Source: Lolium rigidum (Eukaryota > Streptophyta > Magnoliopsida > Poales > Poaceae). From it: 64,000 bases of DNA. The stretch covers positions 92,421,276 through 92,485,275 of the forward strand of contig NC_061508.1 in assembly GCF_022539505.1 (NCBI RefSeq). The letters run 5' to 3'. The position numbers and the translations under genes were made by a program. Position 1 is the stretch's first letter, and every line of letters starts with the position of its first letter. Under the pieces are notes generated by a model, which did not search any database, was not told the origin of the DNA, and saw only the letters and a program-made list of their open reading frames with translations. Of the stretch, positions 45,709 to 56,649 are shown piece by piece.

Positions 45709-46870
45709 TGTTGCGGTCGAAACCCACCGGCGAGCAACGACGGGCAACACGAGTAGAGCCGGGAGGCTCCCGGTGCTGCGGCTGGCCCCTGGTCCCTCGA
45801 GCGACGGCCCGCAAAGCCTCGGCACGCACGTCCGATGCTCGGTGCAGGGCGTGCCACCTGACCTATACCTGGTCGGGAAGGTGATGGATTTGCTTCGCTT
45901 AGTTTCCTGCATGGCATACACGTAAACATTAAATACGAGCCTCGATCGGCTCTCGAGGTTATCTCGTGAATCGGCTCAAGGAGCCGATCCACCCATGGTT
46001 CGTATGAGGTCTACGATCACATGGTGGTCCTTCTTGATCAATATAAAGCCAGAACGACCTACGACGATTTAGGGTTTTCACCACATAATCGGAGCATCCT
46101 ACGCGTGATTGAGCCTGGCAGCCACACACGGTGATAATAAACCAACCCTAGATAAGGCCTAAAAACCAACATGAAGTCGATTCCCGGAACATCTTATCTA
46201 GGGCTAGAAAACTACACCCTACGTGCTACTGGATCCTTCAACCCGTTTGCAAGGCCTAACTATGCAGATATTAAACTAATCCTTGAAAAACAAGGAGCAA
46301 TCATAACGGATCGGATCTACTAAATAATGATCAAGCGAGGTGCCGCCCTTCCACCTAAGATAGGTGTAAGGGCGGCTAGACGTCTAAGGGTTGCATGTAC
46401 GAAAGCATATGATACGATGAAACAATGCTAACCCTAACACATCTATGATAACTACGTTGCTCGCCATCAACAAGGCTTCAGCACGAGCAACGCATGAACG
46501 ACGAATAAACGTATACTGCCTAGATCGCCAGATGCGATCTAGGCAGCATGATGCTTACCCGGAAGAAACCCTCGAAACAAGGGGTTGGCGATGCGCCTAG
46601 ATTGGTTCGTGATGAACGTGATTGTTGTATTTCTCAATAAACCTAGATACATATTTATAGTCCGTAGACTTTCTAACGTGGGAATAATCCCAACCGTGCA
46701 CGAGCCAAATTCTATCTAACCGACACGTATCCTACTATATTTACAGATACACGGGCAAACTAGCCCAAACTTTGTACACAAGGCCGATTCATGTACAGCT
46801 TCCGCGTATATTTTTCAAGCCCATCTTAATCGCGGCCCACCTCTGATCCGGTCAAATTCTGGTGATAACA
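45709..46870 (-). repeat. Gypsy LTR 2 (shared middle LTR)
   Basis: 1162 bp, nearly identical to LTR 1. It has no target duplication of its own: its left side is the primer-binding region of internal 1 and its right side is the polypurine tract of internal 2. It therefore serves as 5' LTR of one unit and 3' LTR of the other. Confidence 0.95.
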
Positions 46871-47165
46871 CTTGCCCCCCTGGTTTTGGAAATGATAATT
46901 TCAAAATCACTCTGCTTTTTCTTCGTCGGGTCATGTCGTGGCAGAGCAGAACCGTCGCAGTACCATCATCATGATGCCTTGCCTTCTCAACTTCTCCGCG
47001 TGACCTGGCAAATTTTTTTTTTCTTTGGGCACCACTTCCTCGGAAACTGCTGTCGCATTGAATCTCCACTATATCCCCTTTTATTTAACCGCTCCAAACA
47101 GTTCGCCACTTCATCCCCTTGCTCTGTTCTGGCCATCGGCACCAAGAAACCCCAAACTCAGAGCA

Positions 47166-47674
47166 ATGTCTTCCTCCTCTTCCTCCTCCGCCTCGTCGGA
47201 TCTCTCCTCCCGGTCCTTCTCCTCCTCCTCCTCCTCCTCCCGCGAACCCACGCCAGAGTGGGATCCGATGGCGGCTCTGATGGCGGCGCACGACGAGCGC
47301 GCCCCAGAGGAGTGGGACCAGGAGGACCACGCCTCCTCCGTTGGTCCGAGGACGACAAGTCCTTGACCAGCGGAGATGAAGACCTCCAGTTCCTCGCTGA
47401 TGGGGAGCTGGAATCGGAGAGTGAGGACGACTCGTTCTCCTGGGACGATTACACCTCCTCCGAGGAAGAGGAGGAGGAAGACGACGACGACGACTCCCTC
47501 GAGGGCTACCCGCCGGCGAAGCGCCTCCGCGCCTGGTGGGACGACGACGACTCCGACGATGACGAGGAGGACGAGGCTCCCGTAGAGGGCTATGGGAGCA
47601 GCGACGAGGAGCCCGCCGGCAGCAGCGCCGACGAGAGCTCCGATGACGACGACGAGGGCAGCGACGGCCCGTAG
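47166..47674 (+). pseudogene. Antisense acidic ORF, internal region 2
   Basis: Second copy of the acidic ORF. The N-terminal half (Ser-rich start, REPTPEWDPMAALMAAHDER) is in one frame from ATG 47166. One base is missing near 47340 (CCGTTGGTCC against CCGTCCGGTCC), so the acidic half continues in another frame to TAG at 47674. Thus copy 1 is broken near the start and copy 2 in the middle, at different sites, implying a once-open frame. The acidic half keeps the PPAKRLRAWWDDDD patch. No known domain. Confidence 0.7.
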
Positions 47675-48080
47675 ATTAGGATCTACTAGTACAGGCCTAG
47701 TAGTAGTAGTAGCGGATTGGTCAATAGACCTTTCTTTTGTTCTTTCTTCCTTGAGCAATCGGCTCCTCTCTGTAAAAGCACTTTTATTGATGAAGAAAAC
47801 ACCTCTAAGCCGATTCTGTCCTTTTACCAGTTTTGCCGATTGTCAAAGTAAGCCAACACACCAAGAGCCGATGGCAGCGCATCGGCCCTTGCCATAAAAC
47901 TGCGACTTATCCGAAAGAGGAACACTCAGATTCCCAAATCGCCGCTCGAACAGATCCAACTCACGGCCACACGAACCTCAGATCTCAATCGAGCAGGCTC
48001 GCACGTAAGTTTCACCCAGGCTTTGGCTGATTTCATTCATTCTTCTAGGCTTCTGCAGCATACTTATATTTCTTCTACAG

Positions 48081-48760
48081 ACCTCCACTGAAGAAAACTC
48101 TAGTGAAGACACACAGTCCAGTCGAAGGGACTCGAGCTCGGGCAATTCTGAGACAACCATCACGCAGAGCCAACCAGACTTGCCACCGTCGGCTTCCAAG
48201 AAAAGGTCAGCCCCTGAACCTGCCGTTTCCCAAACTCTCATCAAAGCGGGGCAGGGCAGCCTACGCACAGAGAGCCGATGCATCAAGAGAGCTCGCAAGG
48301 AACCGCAAGCCTCTCCATTAAACCAGGAGATATCAAACGTAACTCCATCTTCTCCTCGGCTCATTTTGGATGTTGACCCCTTGTCGTTCTCATCGGCTAA
48401 CCTCTCCCTTTGCAGACTGATGACACCTCAAATGGGGAAGTCGAGGAGGTACCCATGCCATCCGCCACTCTGGACCTAGCAACTTCTACGAGTGTAGTTG
48501 AGAAGGTGGCCAACTTGGCCAAACCGACAACAAAAACACCAGAGCCGATCACCTCTTCATCGGCTGTTCCTCTGGTCTCAGGAGAGGTATGATCCTTCCA
48601 TTTAGCTCTACCTTACTGCCTTGCTGTCTCCTGACGTTTTCTTGTTGCCTTGAACACGCAGCTGGTAGCAGGCGAAGACGAAGATGATGAGGCCGAGATC
48701 GCGGAGGTGGATCGTGTTCGTGCTGATGCCCTCCATGCCCTCGAAATGTTCCTTCAGTAG
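48081..48760 (+). pseudogene. Antisense spliced gene tail: three exons, phase-0 introns
   Basis: Exons 48081-48338 (86 codons), 48416-48586 (57 codons) and 48662-48760 (32 codons plus TAG). Introns are 48003-48080, 48339-48415 and 48587-48661 (78, 77, 75 bp), all GT-AG and all phase 0. Product is Ser/Lys-rich (KKRSAPEPAVSQ, IKRARKEPQ), then acidic (DDTSNGEVEEVP), and ends LVAGEDEDDEAEIAEV..LEMFLQ. The upstream exon ending at 48002 differs from copy 1, so the 5' part is rearranged. It looks like the C-terminal tail of a captured host-type gene, possibly a plant-mobile-domain protein (tentative). Confidence 0.65.
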
Positions 48761-49313
48761 AGTCTCCCTGTGTAATTGTACTAGAGTCGATGGCTGTGCA
48801 TCGGCTTTGTTTCTTAGTTCTAAAGTCGATGCCTGTGCATCGGCTGTACATTATGAAAAAAAAATTGTTACTGGCCGATTTCTCTATCGGCCCCCAATAT
48901 TTCACTGCACATGTATCGCACATGTTCATCTAATTAGGTGCTCCCCGAGCCGAATCTGTCAGGTAACTGCAGATATCGGCTCTGTAGTTAGCCAAGGCAC
49001 TGTACTTGAACATCGGCTCTGTCAGGACCAATGTTGACTTCTTCCAGCTCATCAGCCGATATGAACCCGTATCCCAGCTTTCCGTCGCCCGTTAGATCGA
49101 CGTTGAACACAGGCAGAACGTATGGTGAGGATACTTTTGGCCGATTGCTGGAATCGGCCTCCATGTTGATTGAATTGCTCAATGAAGGTGTACATCTTGG
49201 TCTTGCTTTACTATAACTACGTGACATGCTTGAGACCAGATTATCCCTTTTTATTTTTTGGGGCCGATCACAAGGATCGGCCTTACCACGTATGTCCATA
49301 GATTTTGCTCTTG

Positions 49314-49811
49314 TTACACGGTCAGGCCGGTGGATAAGACCAGCCTCACCCCGCTTTTTGTCACGTCGATGCGCTCGCAGTCGTCCAAAGTGATGCCTGA
49401 AAGTGGCTCTTGGCCTGCCGTCTCCCAAACGTTCATGCCAGCCGTTGAAATCTCGGCTGAGTCATCTGCGTGGACGACCTCTACTTCATCTCCATCCCAC
49501 TCTATTAAACATCGGTGCATCGTGGATGGAATGCAACAGTTGGCGTGGATCCAATCTCTCCCTAGCAGGACAGCATAGGTGCTCTTGCTATCGACAATAA
49601 AGAACGTCGTAGGGATGGTTTTCCTTCCTACGGTCGGATCCACGTTCAGAACACCTTGTGCTTCGGATGCTTGGCCGTTGAAATCGCTCGATATAACGTT
49701 GGTCTTGATCGGATCCGAGCTAGAGCGTCCCAACCGACGTAGCATGGAGTATGGCATAATGTTGATCGCCGCTCCGGTGTCCACCAAGCATCTTGTTGAC
49801 AGGCTGCCCAT
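49314..49811 (-). CDS. Gypsy aspartic protease, internal region 2
   Basis: A 165-codon open frame matching the protease of internal region 1 with few substitutions. VDTGAAINIMP and VLLGRDWIHANCC are present. It follows gag by a frame change near 49900. No RT follows it; the next 1.5 kb toward the 3' LTR is UTR-like and then antisense gene sequence. Confidence 0.85.
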   Translation of the reverse strand: MGSLSTRCLVDTGAAINIMPYSMLRRLGRSSSDPIKTNVISSDFNGQASEAQGVLNVDPTVGRKTIPTTFFIVDSKSTYAVLLGRDWIHANCCIPSTMHRCLIEWDGDEVEVVHADDSAEISTAGMNVWETAGQEPLSGITLDDCERIDVTKSGVRLVLSTGLTV

Positions 49812-49898
49812 TGATATAACCTCGTAAGTACGGGGCCTTCAGTGTGTCCGTAGCTTCTTTCTCGTGGCTTCTCAAAGATAACCGGCCGTGGGCCGTAG

Positions 49899-52533
49899 TC
49901 AAGTTGTGCCACGGGTGCTTCGTCTAATCCTCGGAGCACTAAACTCCGCCGGAAGGATGAACACCATGTTTGTGCCAGCCGATGTCTCATCATCGGCTTT
50001 CCTTTGTTTGGGGCGCCACTCTTTCTTTTGTGGTCGACCTTCTTCGTCCGGAGTTCGCTGAATTTTCGCGGCCGGATCAGGCCGCGCCTTCCTTAACGTG
50101 TGCGAGTATAACCTTTCGGCTTCCTCCAAACCATGTAGTCGCTGAACCCTACGCTTTTGGGAACGGCTGAGTCCATCAGGGCACCACCTTGGCCGGTGGT
50201 ACTTATCTTCTTCTTCTTCATCGTCGTCTTCTAACTCCTCGAGATCTTCCACCCGAGAGGACTCAGCTTGCTTGTTCCGAGATGGGAGAGGCCCTAGACG
50301 TTTGAACACTGACACGTCACTCGCATCCTTCTTCTTCTCGTCTACATTCGGGCAGTTGCCGATTGTAGGCAATCGGCTCATTCCTGAATCCCAGCAGTGT
50401 CTGAAGAAGGGACAGTCCCAGTGCCTATCCACGTCGTCTTGCTCTCTTGGCTTTTCCTTGGCGTGGCGCTCATATCTCTCCTCGTCGCGATCATGCCGAC
50501 GATGTCTCCTGGCGTCCCTGCTAGCCAGACGATCTCTTTCGTCATCGTCGTCGTATCGTCGGCGTTGGTCGTATTGACTTACGTATTTGTTGAGGAGGTG
50601 ATCTGAGAGAGGTCGCTGATATCGCACATTCCTCACTTCTCCCTCTGTGATGTAGCGCTTGCCATCGTGCCGGAGCCGATCGCGTGGAACGGCTTCCTCT
50701 TTGTCCTTGTTACGAGAGCAGCTGCCCTCGTCTCTGTCCTTACCAGGGCGGTGCCCAGGTCCTACCATGTTGATGCTGACCGAGAAACCTGGCTGGCACC
50801 TCTCAGGGTAAGTGCATTCCACCATGTTAACGGCGGGGAAAGGGTGTGTGTCGACTTTCATGGCGTACTCGCTGAAAATTAGATGCCCTTGTTCTATCGC
50901 CATTTGGATCTGCTGACGCCACACCCTGCAGTCGTTGGTAGTATGGGTGAACGTGTTATGCCACTTGCAGTATGGCTTTCCGTTCAGCTCCTGCGCCATG
51001 GGGATTTTGTGGCCTTCGGGTACCTTTAGCTGCTTCTCCTTAAGTAAGAGGTCGAAAATTTGCTCAGCTTTGGTCACGTCGAAGTCAAACCCTCTTGGAG
51101 GACCTTGTGGCTTAACCCATTTGCAGGACACGGGGCTTGCCCCTCGAGTCCATTCAGCCACTGCTACCTCTTGATCTCCCGCAGAGCCTTCATCTTCATC
51201 TGCCTCAACCAGGACTACCGCACGCTTGAATTTGTCCTGGTACAACTCTGGGTGGCGCTGTTCATATGATGACAGCTTCTGAACCATATGTGCCAGTGAA
51301 GGGTAGTCTACTTGGGTAGCCATATCCTTGATCGGTGAGGCGAGACCCACCACCGCCAACTCGACTGCTTCTTTTTCAGACAAACGAGCTGAATAGGATC
51401 GGTTCCTAACGGTCCTGAAGCGCCGGATGTATTCTGACACTGTTTCTCCGCGCTTCTGTCGTACTTGTGCTAGATCGGCAATGCCAGCCTCGAAGCCTCC
51501 GAGTGATACCGCATGTGGAACCGCTCTTCCAACCGCTTCCAAGTCCGGATTGAGTCCGGTGGCAGCGATGTGTACCACCCGAAAGCCGATCCCGTGAGGG
51601 ACCGTGCGAAGAACCTCACACGTAGTTCATCCGATGCCGAGATCGTGCCAAGCTGCGCCAAATATCGGCTCACATGCTCGATTGAACTGGAGCCATCCGA
51701 CCCACTAAACTTGGAGAATTCAGGGAGCCGATATTTGGGTGGTAGTGGGATCAAATCGTACTCGTTGGGGTACGGCTTGGAATAGCCGATTGCCCTCCTT
51801 TTCGGCACCATGCCGAACTGGTCTCTCAAGATTGTACTGATCTGATCCGCGGTGCTGGCTGCAAGAGTCGAACTCTGAAGATTCGCTGGAGTGGCATACT
51901 TAGCCAGCCACGCTTGCTTCTCAAGCTCTGAGCCAGCTACAGGAGTTGAGCTCTGGAGGTTCGTCGGAGTGGCATACTTAGCTAGCCACGTTTGCTTCTC
52001 AAGATCTGTTCCAGAAGTTCCTCCTGCTGTTCCAGAAGTCCCTGCTGTTGCGGTCCGGTTCGTGAGTGCCCGAGCTACTGCAATCTGGCACGTATGTGCA
52101 CGTGTACCCGTGAGGGATCTCCTTAGGCGCCTCATACAAGAACTGGTAATCACTAGGGTCACCACCGATCTTGTAGACGACGTATACCGGTGAACTCGGC
52201 ACTTCTGGTGCTGCCAACGCGAACGGCAGCGGTGGTCGGGACTGGAGTGGTATCTCTCCTTGGTGAGTCCCTAGAGCAGGTCCTGACGGAGAGTACTGAT
52301 GCCTCATGATTTCCTGGATCACCCGAAGGGCGACACGCTCCAAAGTGTTCACCAGGTTCTCAGAATGGCGGTGCAGCGAATGAGCCACCATGAAATTAAT
52401 CTCCTGACGCAGAGACCTGGTGCGTTCTTCTGAAGGGGTAGACAGGTCCACTCCCTCGAGCGTGCCTCCAGGTGAGAACCCCTTCCACCTAATGCCGTGT
52501 GAGCGGGTCCTCTGGAAAGAGCCGATGAGGTCG
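49899..52533 (-). pseudogene. Gypsy gag, internal region 2
   Basis: Best-preserved gag copy. A 559-codon frame (51578-49899) holds SEYIRRFRTVRNRSYSAR (capsid), YCKWHNTFTHTTNDCRVW, an Arg/Asp-rich stretch, and RPRWCPDGLSRSQKRRVQRL. Upstream frames 52165-51470 and 52451-51999 hold FFARSLTGSAFGWYTSLPPD and MDLSTPSEERTRSLRQEINF. The first about 146 bp of the interior seen in copy 1, including the primer-binding region, are missing here, so the start is lost. Frameshifts near 51500 and 52100 break the reading frame. Confidence 0.88.
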
Positions 52534-52596
52534 TATGAGGTCTACGATCAAATGGTTCGTATGAGGTCTACGATCCACCCATGGTTTGTATATTCT
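52534..52596. repeat. Filler junction at truncated LTR 3
   Basis: GTATGAGGTCTACGATC appears at 52534 and 52559 and again in the LTR proper (52623). Together with GGTTTGTATATTCTTCAAGG this makes a patchwork of short LTR copies joining gag (52533) directly to mid-LTR (about 52597). About 260 bp of LTR end and 146 bp of interior are absent. It looks like end-joining with templated filler. Confidence 0.75.
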
Positions 52597-54896
52597 TCAA
52601 GGAGCCGATCCACCCATGGTTCGTATGAGGTCTACGATCACATGGTGGTCCTGCTTGATCAATATAAAGCTAAAACGACCTACGACGATTTAGGGTTTTC
52701 ACCACATAATCGGAACATCCTACGCGTGATTGAGCCTGGCAGCCACGCACGGTGATAATAAACCAACCCTAGATAAGGCCTAAAAACCAACATGAAGTCG
52801 ATTCCCGGAACATCTTATCTAGGGCTAGCAGACTACACCATACGTGCTACTGGATCCTTCAACCCGTTTGCAAGGCCTAACTATGCAGATATTAAACTAA
52901 TCCTTGAAGAACAAGGAGCAATCATAACGGATCGGATCTACTAAATAATGATCAAGTGAGGTGCTGCTCTTACACCTAAGATAGGTGTAAGGGCGGCTAG
53001 ACGTCTAAGGGTTGCATGGACGAAAGCATATGATACGATAAAACAATGCTAACCCTAACACATCTATGATAACTACGCTGCTCGCCATCAACAAGGCTTC
53101 AGCACGAGCAACGTATGAACAACGAATAAACGTATACTGCCTGATACGTCCAAAACGTATCTACTTTCCCGAACACTTTTGCTATTGTTTTGCCTCTAAT
53201 TTGTGTATTTTGGATGCAACTAACACGGACTAACGCTGTTTTCAGCAGAACTGTTCTGGTGTCTCGTTTTTGTGCAGAAATCCAACTTTCGGGAAAAACC
53301 TCGGGATTTTGACAGAAGGCCCTATTTTCCCGAATACCGACGGAGCCGAAGGACAAATCAAGTGGAGGCCCGAGGGCCCCACACCATAAGGCGGCGCGGC
53401 CTAGGGGGGCCCTCGCGGCCCTATGGTGTGCCCCCTCGGGCTGGCCTCCGACGCCCTCCTTCGGACTATTTATCGGCCTCGACCTAAAAACGCACGAGGA
53501 GAAGTCGAAGTCGCCAGAAACCCTCCAGAACGCCGCCACATCGCGAAACTCCGTCTCGGGAGCCATAAGTCTCCGTTCTGGCACTCCGCCGGGACGGGGA
53601 ATTGGAGGAGATCATCGCCGCCATCACCGCCAACGCCTCTCCATCAACTAGCCATGCTTCCCCCATCCATGTGTGAGTAATTCCCCCGCTGTAGGCCGAA
53701 GGGGATGGTAGGGATTGGATGAGATTGGTCATGTAATAGCATAAGATTGTTAGGGCATAGTGCCTAGTGTCCGTAATTGGTACTTTTATGATATTGTTGC
53801 AACTTGTTATGCTTAATGCTTGTCACTAGGGCCCGAGTGCCATGATCTCAGATCTGAACATGTTATTGATTCATGAAGATATTCGTTGTTTATGATCTTA
53901 CCTGCAAGTTGTATGCACATGTCGCTGTCCGGAACCAATGGCCCCGAAGTGACAAGAATCGGGACAACCGGAGGGGATGGCAAGTGATGTGAGGATCACA
54001 TGTGTTCACGGAGTGTTAATGCTTTGCTCCGGTACTCTATTAAAAGGAGTACCTTAATATCCGAGTAGTTTCCCTTGAGGCCCGGCTGCCACCGGCTGGT
54101 AGGACAAAAGATGTTGTGCAAGTTTCTCATTGCGAGCACGTACGACTATAATTGGAACACATCCCTATTGATTGATTAGTACTTGGATACCGTTTTATTA
54201 TTATCTGCAAATGCCTCGCTATGATTGTTACATGAGTTTCTCTCATCCATGCAACGCCCGTTATCCGTCCCCGTGCCTACGGTATTTTAATCCTGCTGTT
54301 TACTATAATCACTACCGCTGTCTTTGTTACTTCGTCGCTGTTATTTTACTACTGCTATCGCTATAAAACTGTTACTATCGATAAACTCTTGCGAGCAAGT
54401 TCTGTTTCCAGTGTGCAGCTGAATTGACAACTCCGTCGTTAAGGCTTTCAAGTGTTCTTTGTCTCCCCTTGTGTCGAATCAATAAATTGGGTTTTACTTC
54501 CCTCGAAGACTGTTGCGATCCCCTATACTTGTGGGTCATCACTGCCTAGATCGCAAGATGCGATCTAGGCAGCATGATGCTTACCCGGAAGAAACCCTCG
54601 AAACAAGGGGTTGGCGATGCGCCTAGATTGGTTTGTGATGAACGTGATTGTTGTCTTTCTCAATAACCCTAGATACATATTTATAGTCCGTAGACTTTCT
54701 AACGTGGGAATAATCCCAACCGTGCACGAGCCAAATTCTATCTAACCTACACGTATCCTACTATATTTACAGATACACGGGCAAACTAGCCCAAACTTTG
54801 TATACAAGGCCGATTCATGTATATCTTCCATGTATATTCTTCAAGCCCATCTTAATCGCGGCCCACCTCTGATCCGGTCAAATTCTGGTGATAACA
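52597..54896 (-). repeat. Gypsy LTR 3 (outer 5' LTR), truncated and interrupted
   Basis: Matches LTRs 1 and 2 from AAGGAGCCGATCCACCCATG onward and ends GGTGATAACA at 54896. Missing the part that should start TGTTGCGGTC. A 1400-bp solo LTR (53142-54541) splits it. Its own part is about 900 bp. Confidence 0.92.
53142..54541 (+). mobile_element. Solo LTR of a Gypsy-like element, 1400 bp
   Basis: Starts TGATACGTCCAAAACGTATC and ends CTTGTGGGTCATCA, with the 5-bp duplication CTGCC (53137-53141, 54542-54546). LTRs 1 and 2 show the empty site (ATACTGCCTAGATCG). The start and the GC-rich GGCGGCGCGGCC block (about 53391) are typical of grass Gypsy LTRs. A TATTTATCGG motif (about 53467) may be its TATA box. 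It is the youngest insertion in this nest by position. Confidence 0.92.
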
Positions 54897-54901
54897 GGTT
54901 C

Positions 54902-56637
54902 GCACTTTGAAGTTGATCATCACATGACAAGTGTTCCGGATTTCACTATTAGTAACTTTTTAATGTGATGAACAATTTCACTCATAATTTTACCCATCAA
55001 ATCATGACAACTTCATGATGAAGCTACTATGGCTTACATGGATATGCGAATAACGTTAGTGCCCAACAAGTTGGAGGATCGGGACGCCTAGCGTCTTCAA
55101 CCTTAGTACATTCCCATAAAACTTATGAGTTTATGTTGTCTCACTAAATTATATTCTATGATCTTGTAATAAGGTCTTAGATATCACATATATCTCACAC
55201 CTTGATTATTTATGAAAACAATCTTTTCAGCTCCTTACTTTTCAAACAGATTTGCACATCAAGTTTTACAGAGACAAGATAATTTTAGATACCAATTGAA
55301 GCCATTGCTTTTTGAATCAGCAATTTGAGGATTACAAAAAGTTTGCTATAGGACTTAATCATTTTATGATTCTTTAACAATACGGTACCAGTCCGTAAAG
55401 TTACTTGTCAGACTTAACAATATTTCTATCTCAATTACAAGCCTAGCGCAAAGTAGAAACGGATGCCAATTCTACAAAATTTAATTCAAAATACAATTTA
55501 GACTATGTTCAGGATAAATTGAGTTTACTATTAATTCTTAAATTAACTATGTGAACTCCCACTTAAAACAATATCCCTCGCATTGTCTTAGTGATTACAC
55601 GAACCAAATCCACTACACCAAGTCCGATCATCACGTGAGATGATGTCGTTTCAATGGCAAACATCAACATGTTCATCATATCATCTATATGATTCATGCT
55701 TAACCTTTCGGTCTTCCGTGTTCCGAGGCCATGTCTGTACATGCTAGGCTCGTCAAGTCAAACCCTAGTTTTCGCATGTGCAAATCTAGCTTGCACCCGT
55801 TGTATGCACACGTTGAGTCTATCACACCCGATCATCACGTGATGCTTCAAAACAACGAGTCTTAGCAACAGTGCTAACTAAGGACGAACACTTTATTATC
55901 TTGATTCTTAGTGAGAGGGATCATCTTATAATGCTACCGTCGCGATCTAAGCAATATAAGATGCATAAAAAGGATTAACATCACATGCAATTCATAATGT
56001 GATATGATATGGCCCTTTTATCTCGCGCCTTTGATCTTCATCTCCAAAGCACGGGCATGATCTCCATCATCGTCGGTGGTGCGTAAAGGTCCATGGCGCC
56101 GTCTTGATGGTTGTTCACCACATGTAGCAACTATTAAAACTACTTTGAAATAATACTACTACATGAAATATAAAGAAAACCATAAGGCTCCTGCCAGTTG
56201 TCACAATACAATAATGATCATCTCATACATATTCATCATCACATCATGGCCATATCACATCACCAAACCCTGCAAAAACAAGTTAGACGCATCTAATTTG
56301 GTTTGCATATTTTACGTGGTTTAGGGTTTTCGAGTAAGATCCAATCTACCTACGAACATGAACCACAACGCTGATACTAGTGTTGTCAATTGAAATAGTA
56401 AATTGAATCTTAACTATGGTGAGAGGGACAGACACCCGCAAAGCCACTTATGCAATACAAGTTGCATGTCAAGCGTGGAGCAAGTCTCATGAGACGCGGT
56501 CATGTAAAGTTAGCCCGGGCCGCTTCATCACACCATACCGCAAGATGCAAAGTACACATAAGAAGAGACAACAAAAGCATCAACACCCACAAAACCATTG
56601 TGTTCTACTCGTGCAACCAATCTATGCATAGACACGA
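54902..56637 (-). other. Copia interior, 5' leader side, no gene left
   Basis: Continues the Copia interior after the Gypsy array. AT-rich, with stops in all frames, resembling the long leader and start of gag of Angela/BARE elements; no gag motif could be placed with confidence. A plus-strand frame at 56416-56722 overlaps leader and LTR and is not regarded as a gene. Confidence 0.55.
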
Positions 56638-56648
56638 CTCTGATACCA
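56638..56648 (-). other. Copia primer-binding site
   Basis: Minus-strand TGGTATCAGAG one base after the 5' LTR end (…CCCATCA, 56650), complementary to the 3' end of initiator Met tRNA, as in Angela/WIS/BARE elements. Match beyond 11 bases is poor (TCGTGTC follows). Confidence 0.85.
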
Positions 56649-56649
56649 C

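Larger units (their letters stand above)
39097..54896 (-). mobile_element. Tandem Gypsy array: LTR-internal-LTR-internal-LTR
   Basis: Outer 5-bp duplication GGTTC (39092-39096, 54897-54901). Minus-strand LTRs read TGTTATCACCAGAATTTGAC to CCGCAACA. Three LTRs (39097-40258, 45709-46870, and a truncated one at about 52596-54896) alternate with two internal regions of about 5.45 and 5.66 kb. Each interior has gag and aspartic protease, no RT, RNase H or integrase, and antisense genes near the 3' LTR. Gag type and antisense cargo suggest the Tat/Grande/RIRE2-like group of Gypsy; family name uncertain. Confidence 0.93.

Noticed and set aside
45709..46870. Middle Gypsy LTR as a separate solo-LTR insertion
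   Set aside because: It has no target duplication, and both neighbours are proper internal ends (primer-binding region and polypurine tract).
47085..47758. Minus-strand frames opposite the acidic ORF (Val/Leu-rich, up to 215 codons; also 40318-41169 at the other copy)
   Set aside because: They are shadows of the Asp/Glu codons read in reverse. Hydrophobic runs come from GTC/GTCGTC complements, and they extend into unrelated UTR sequence.
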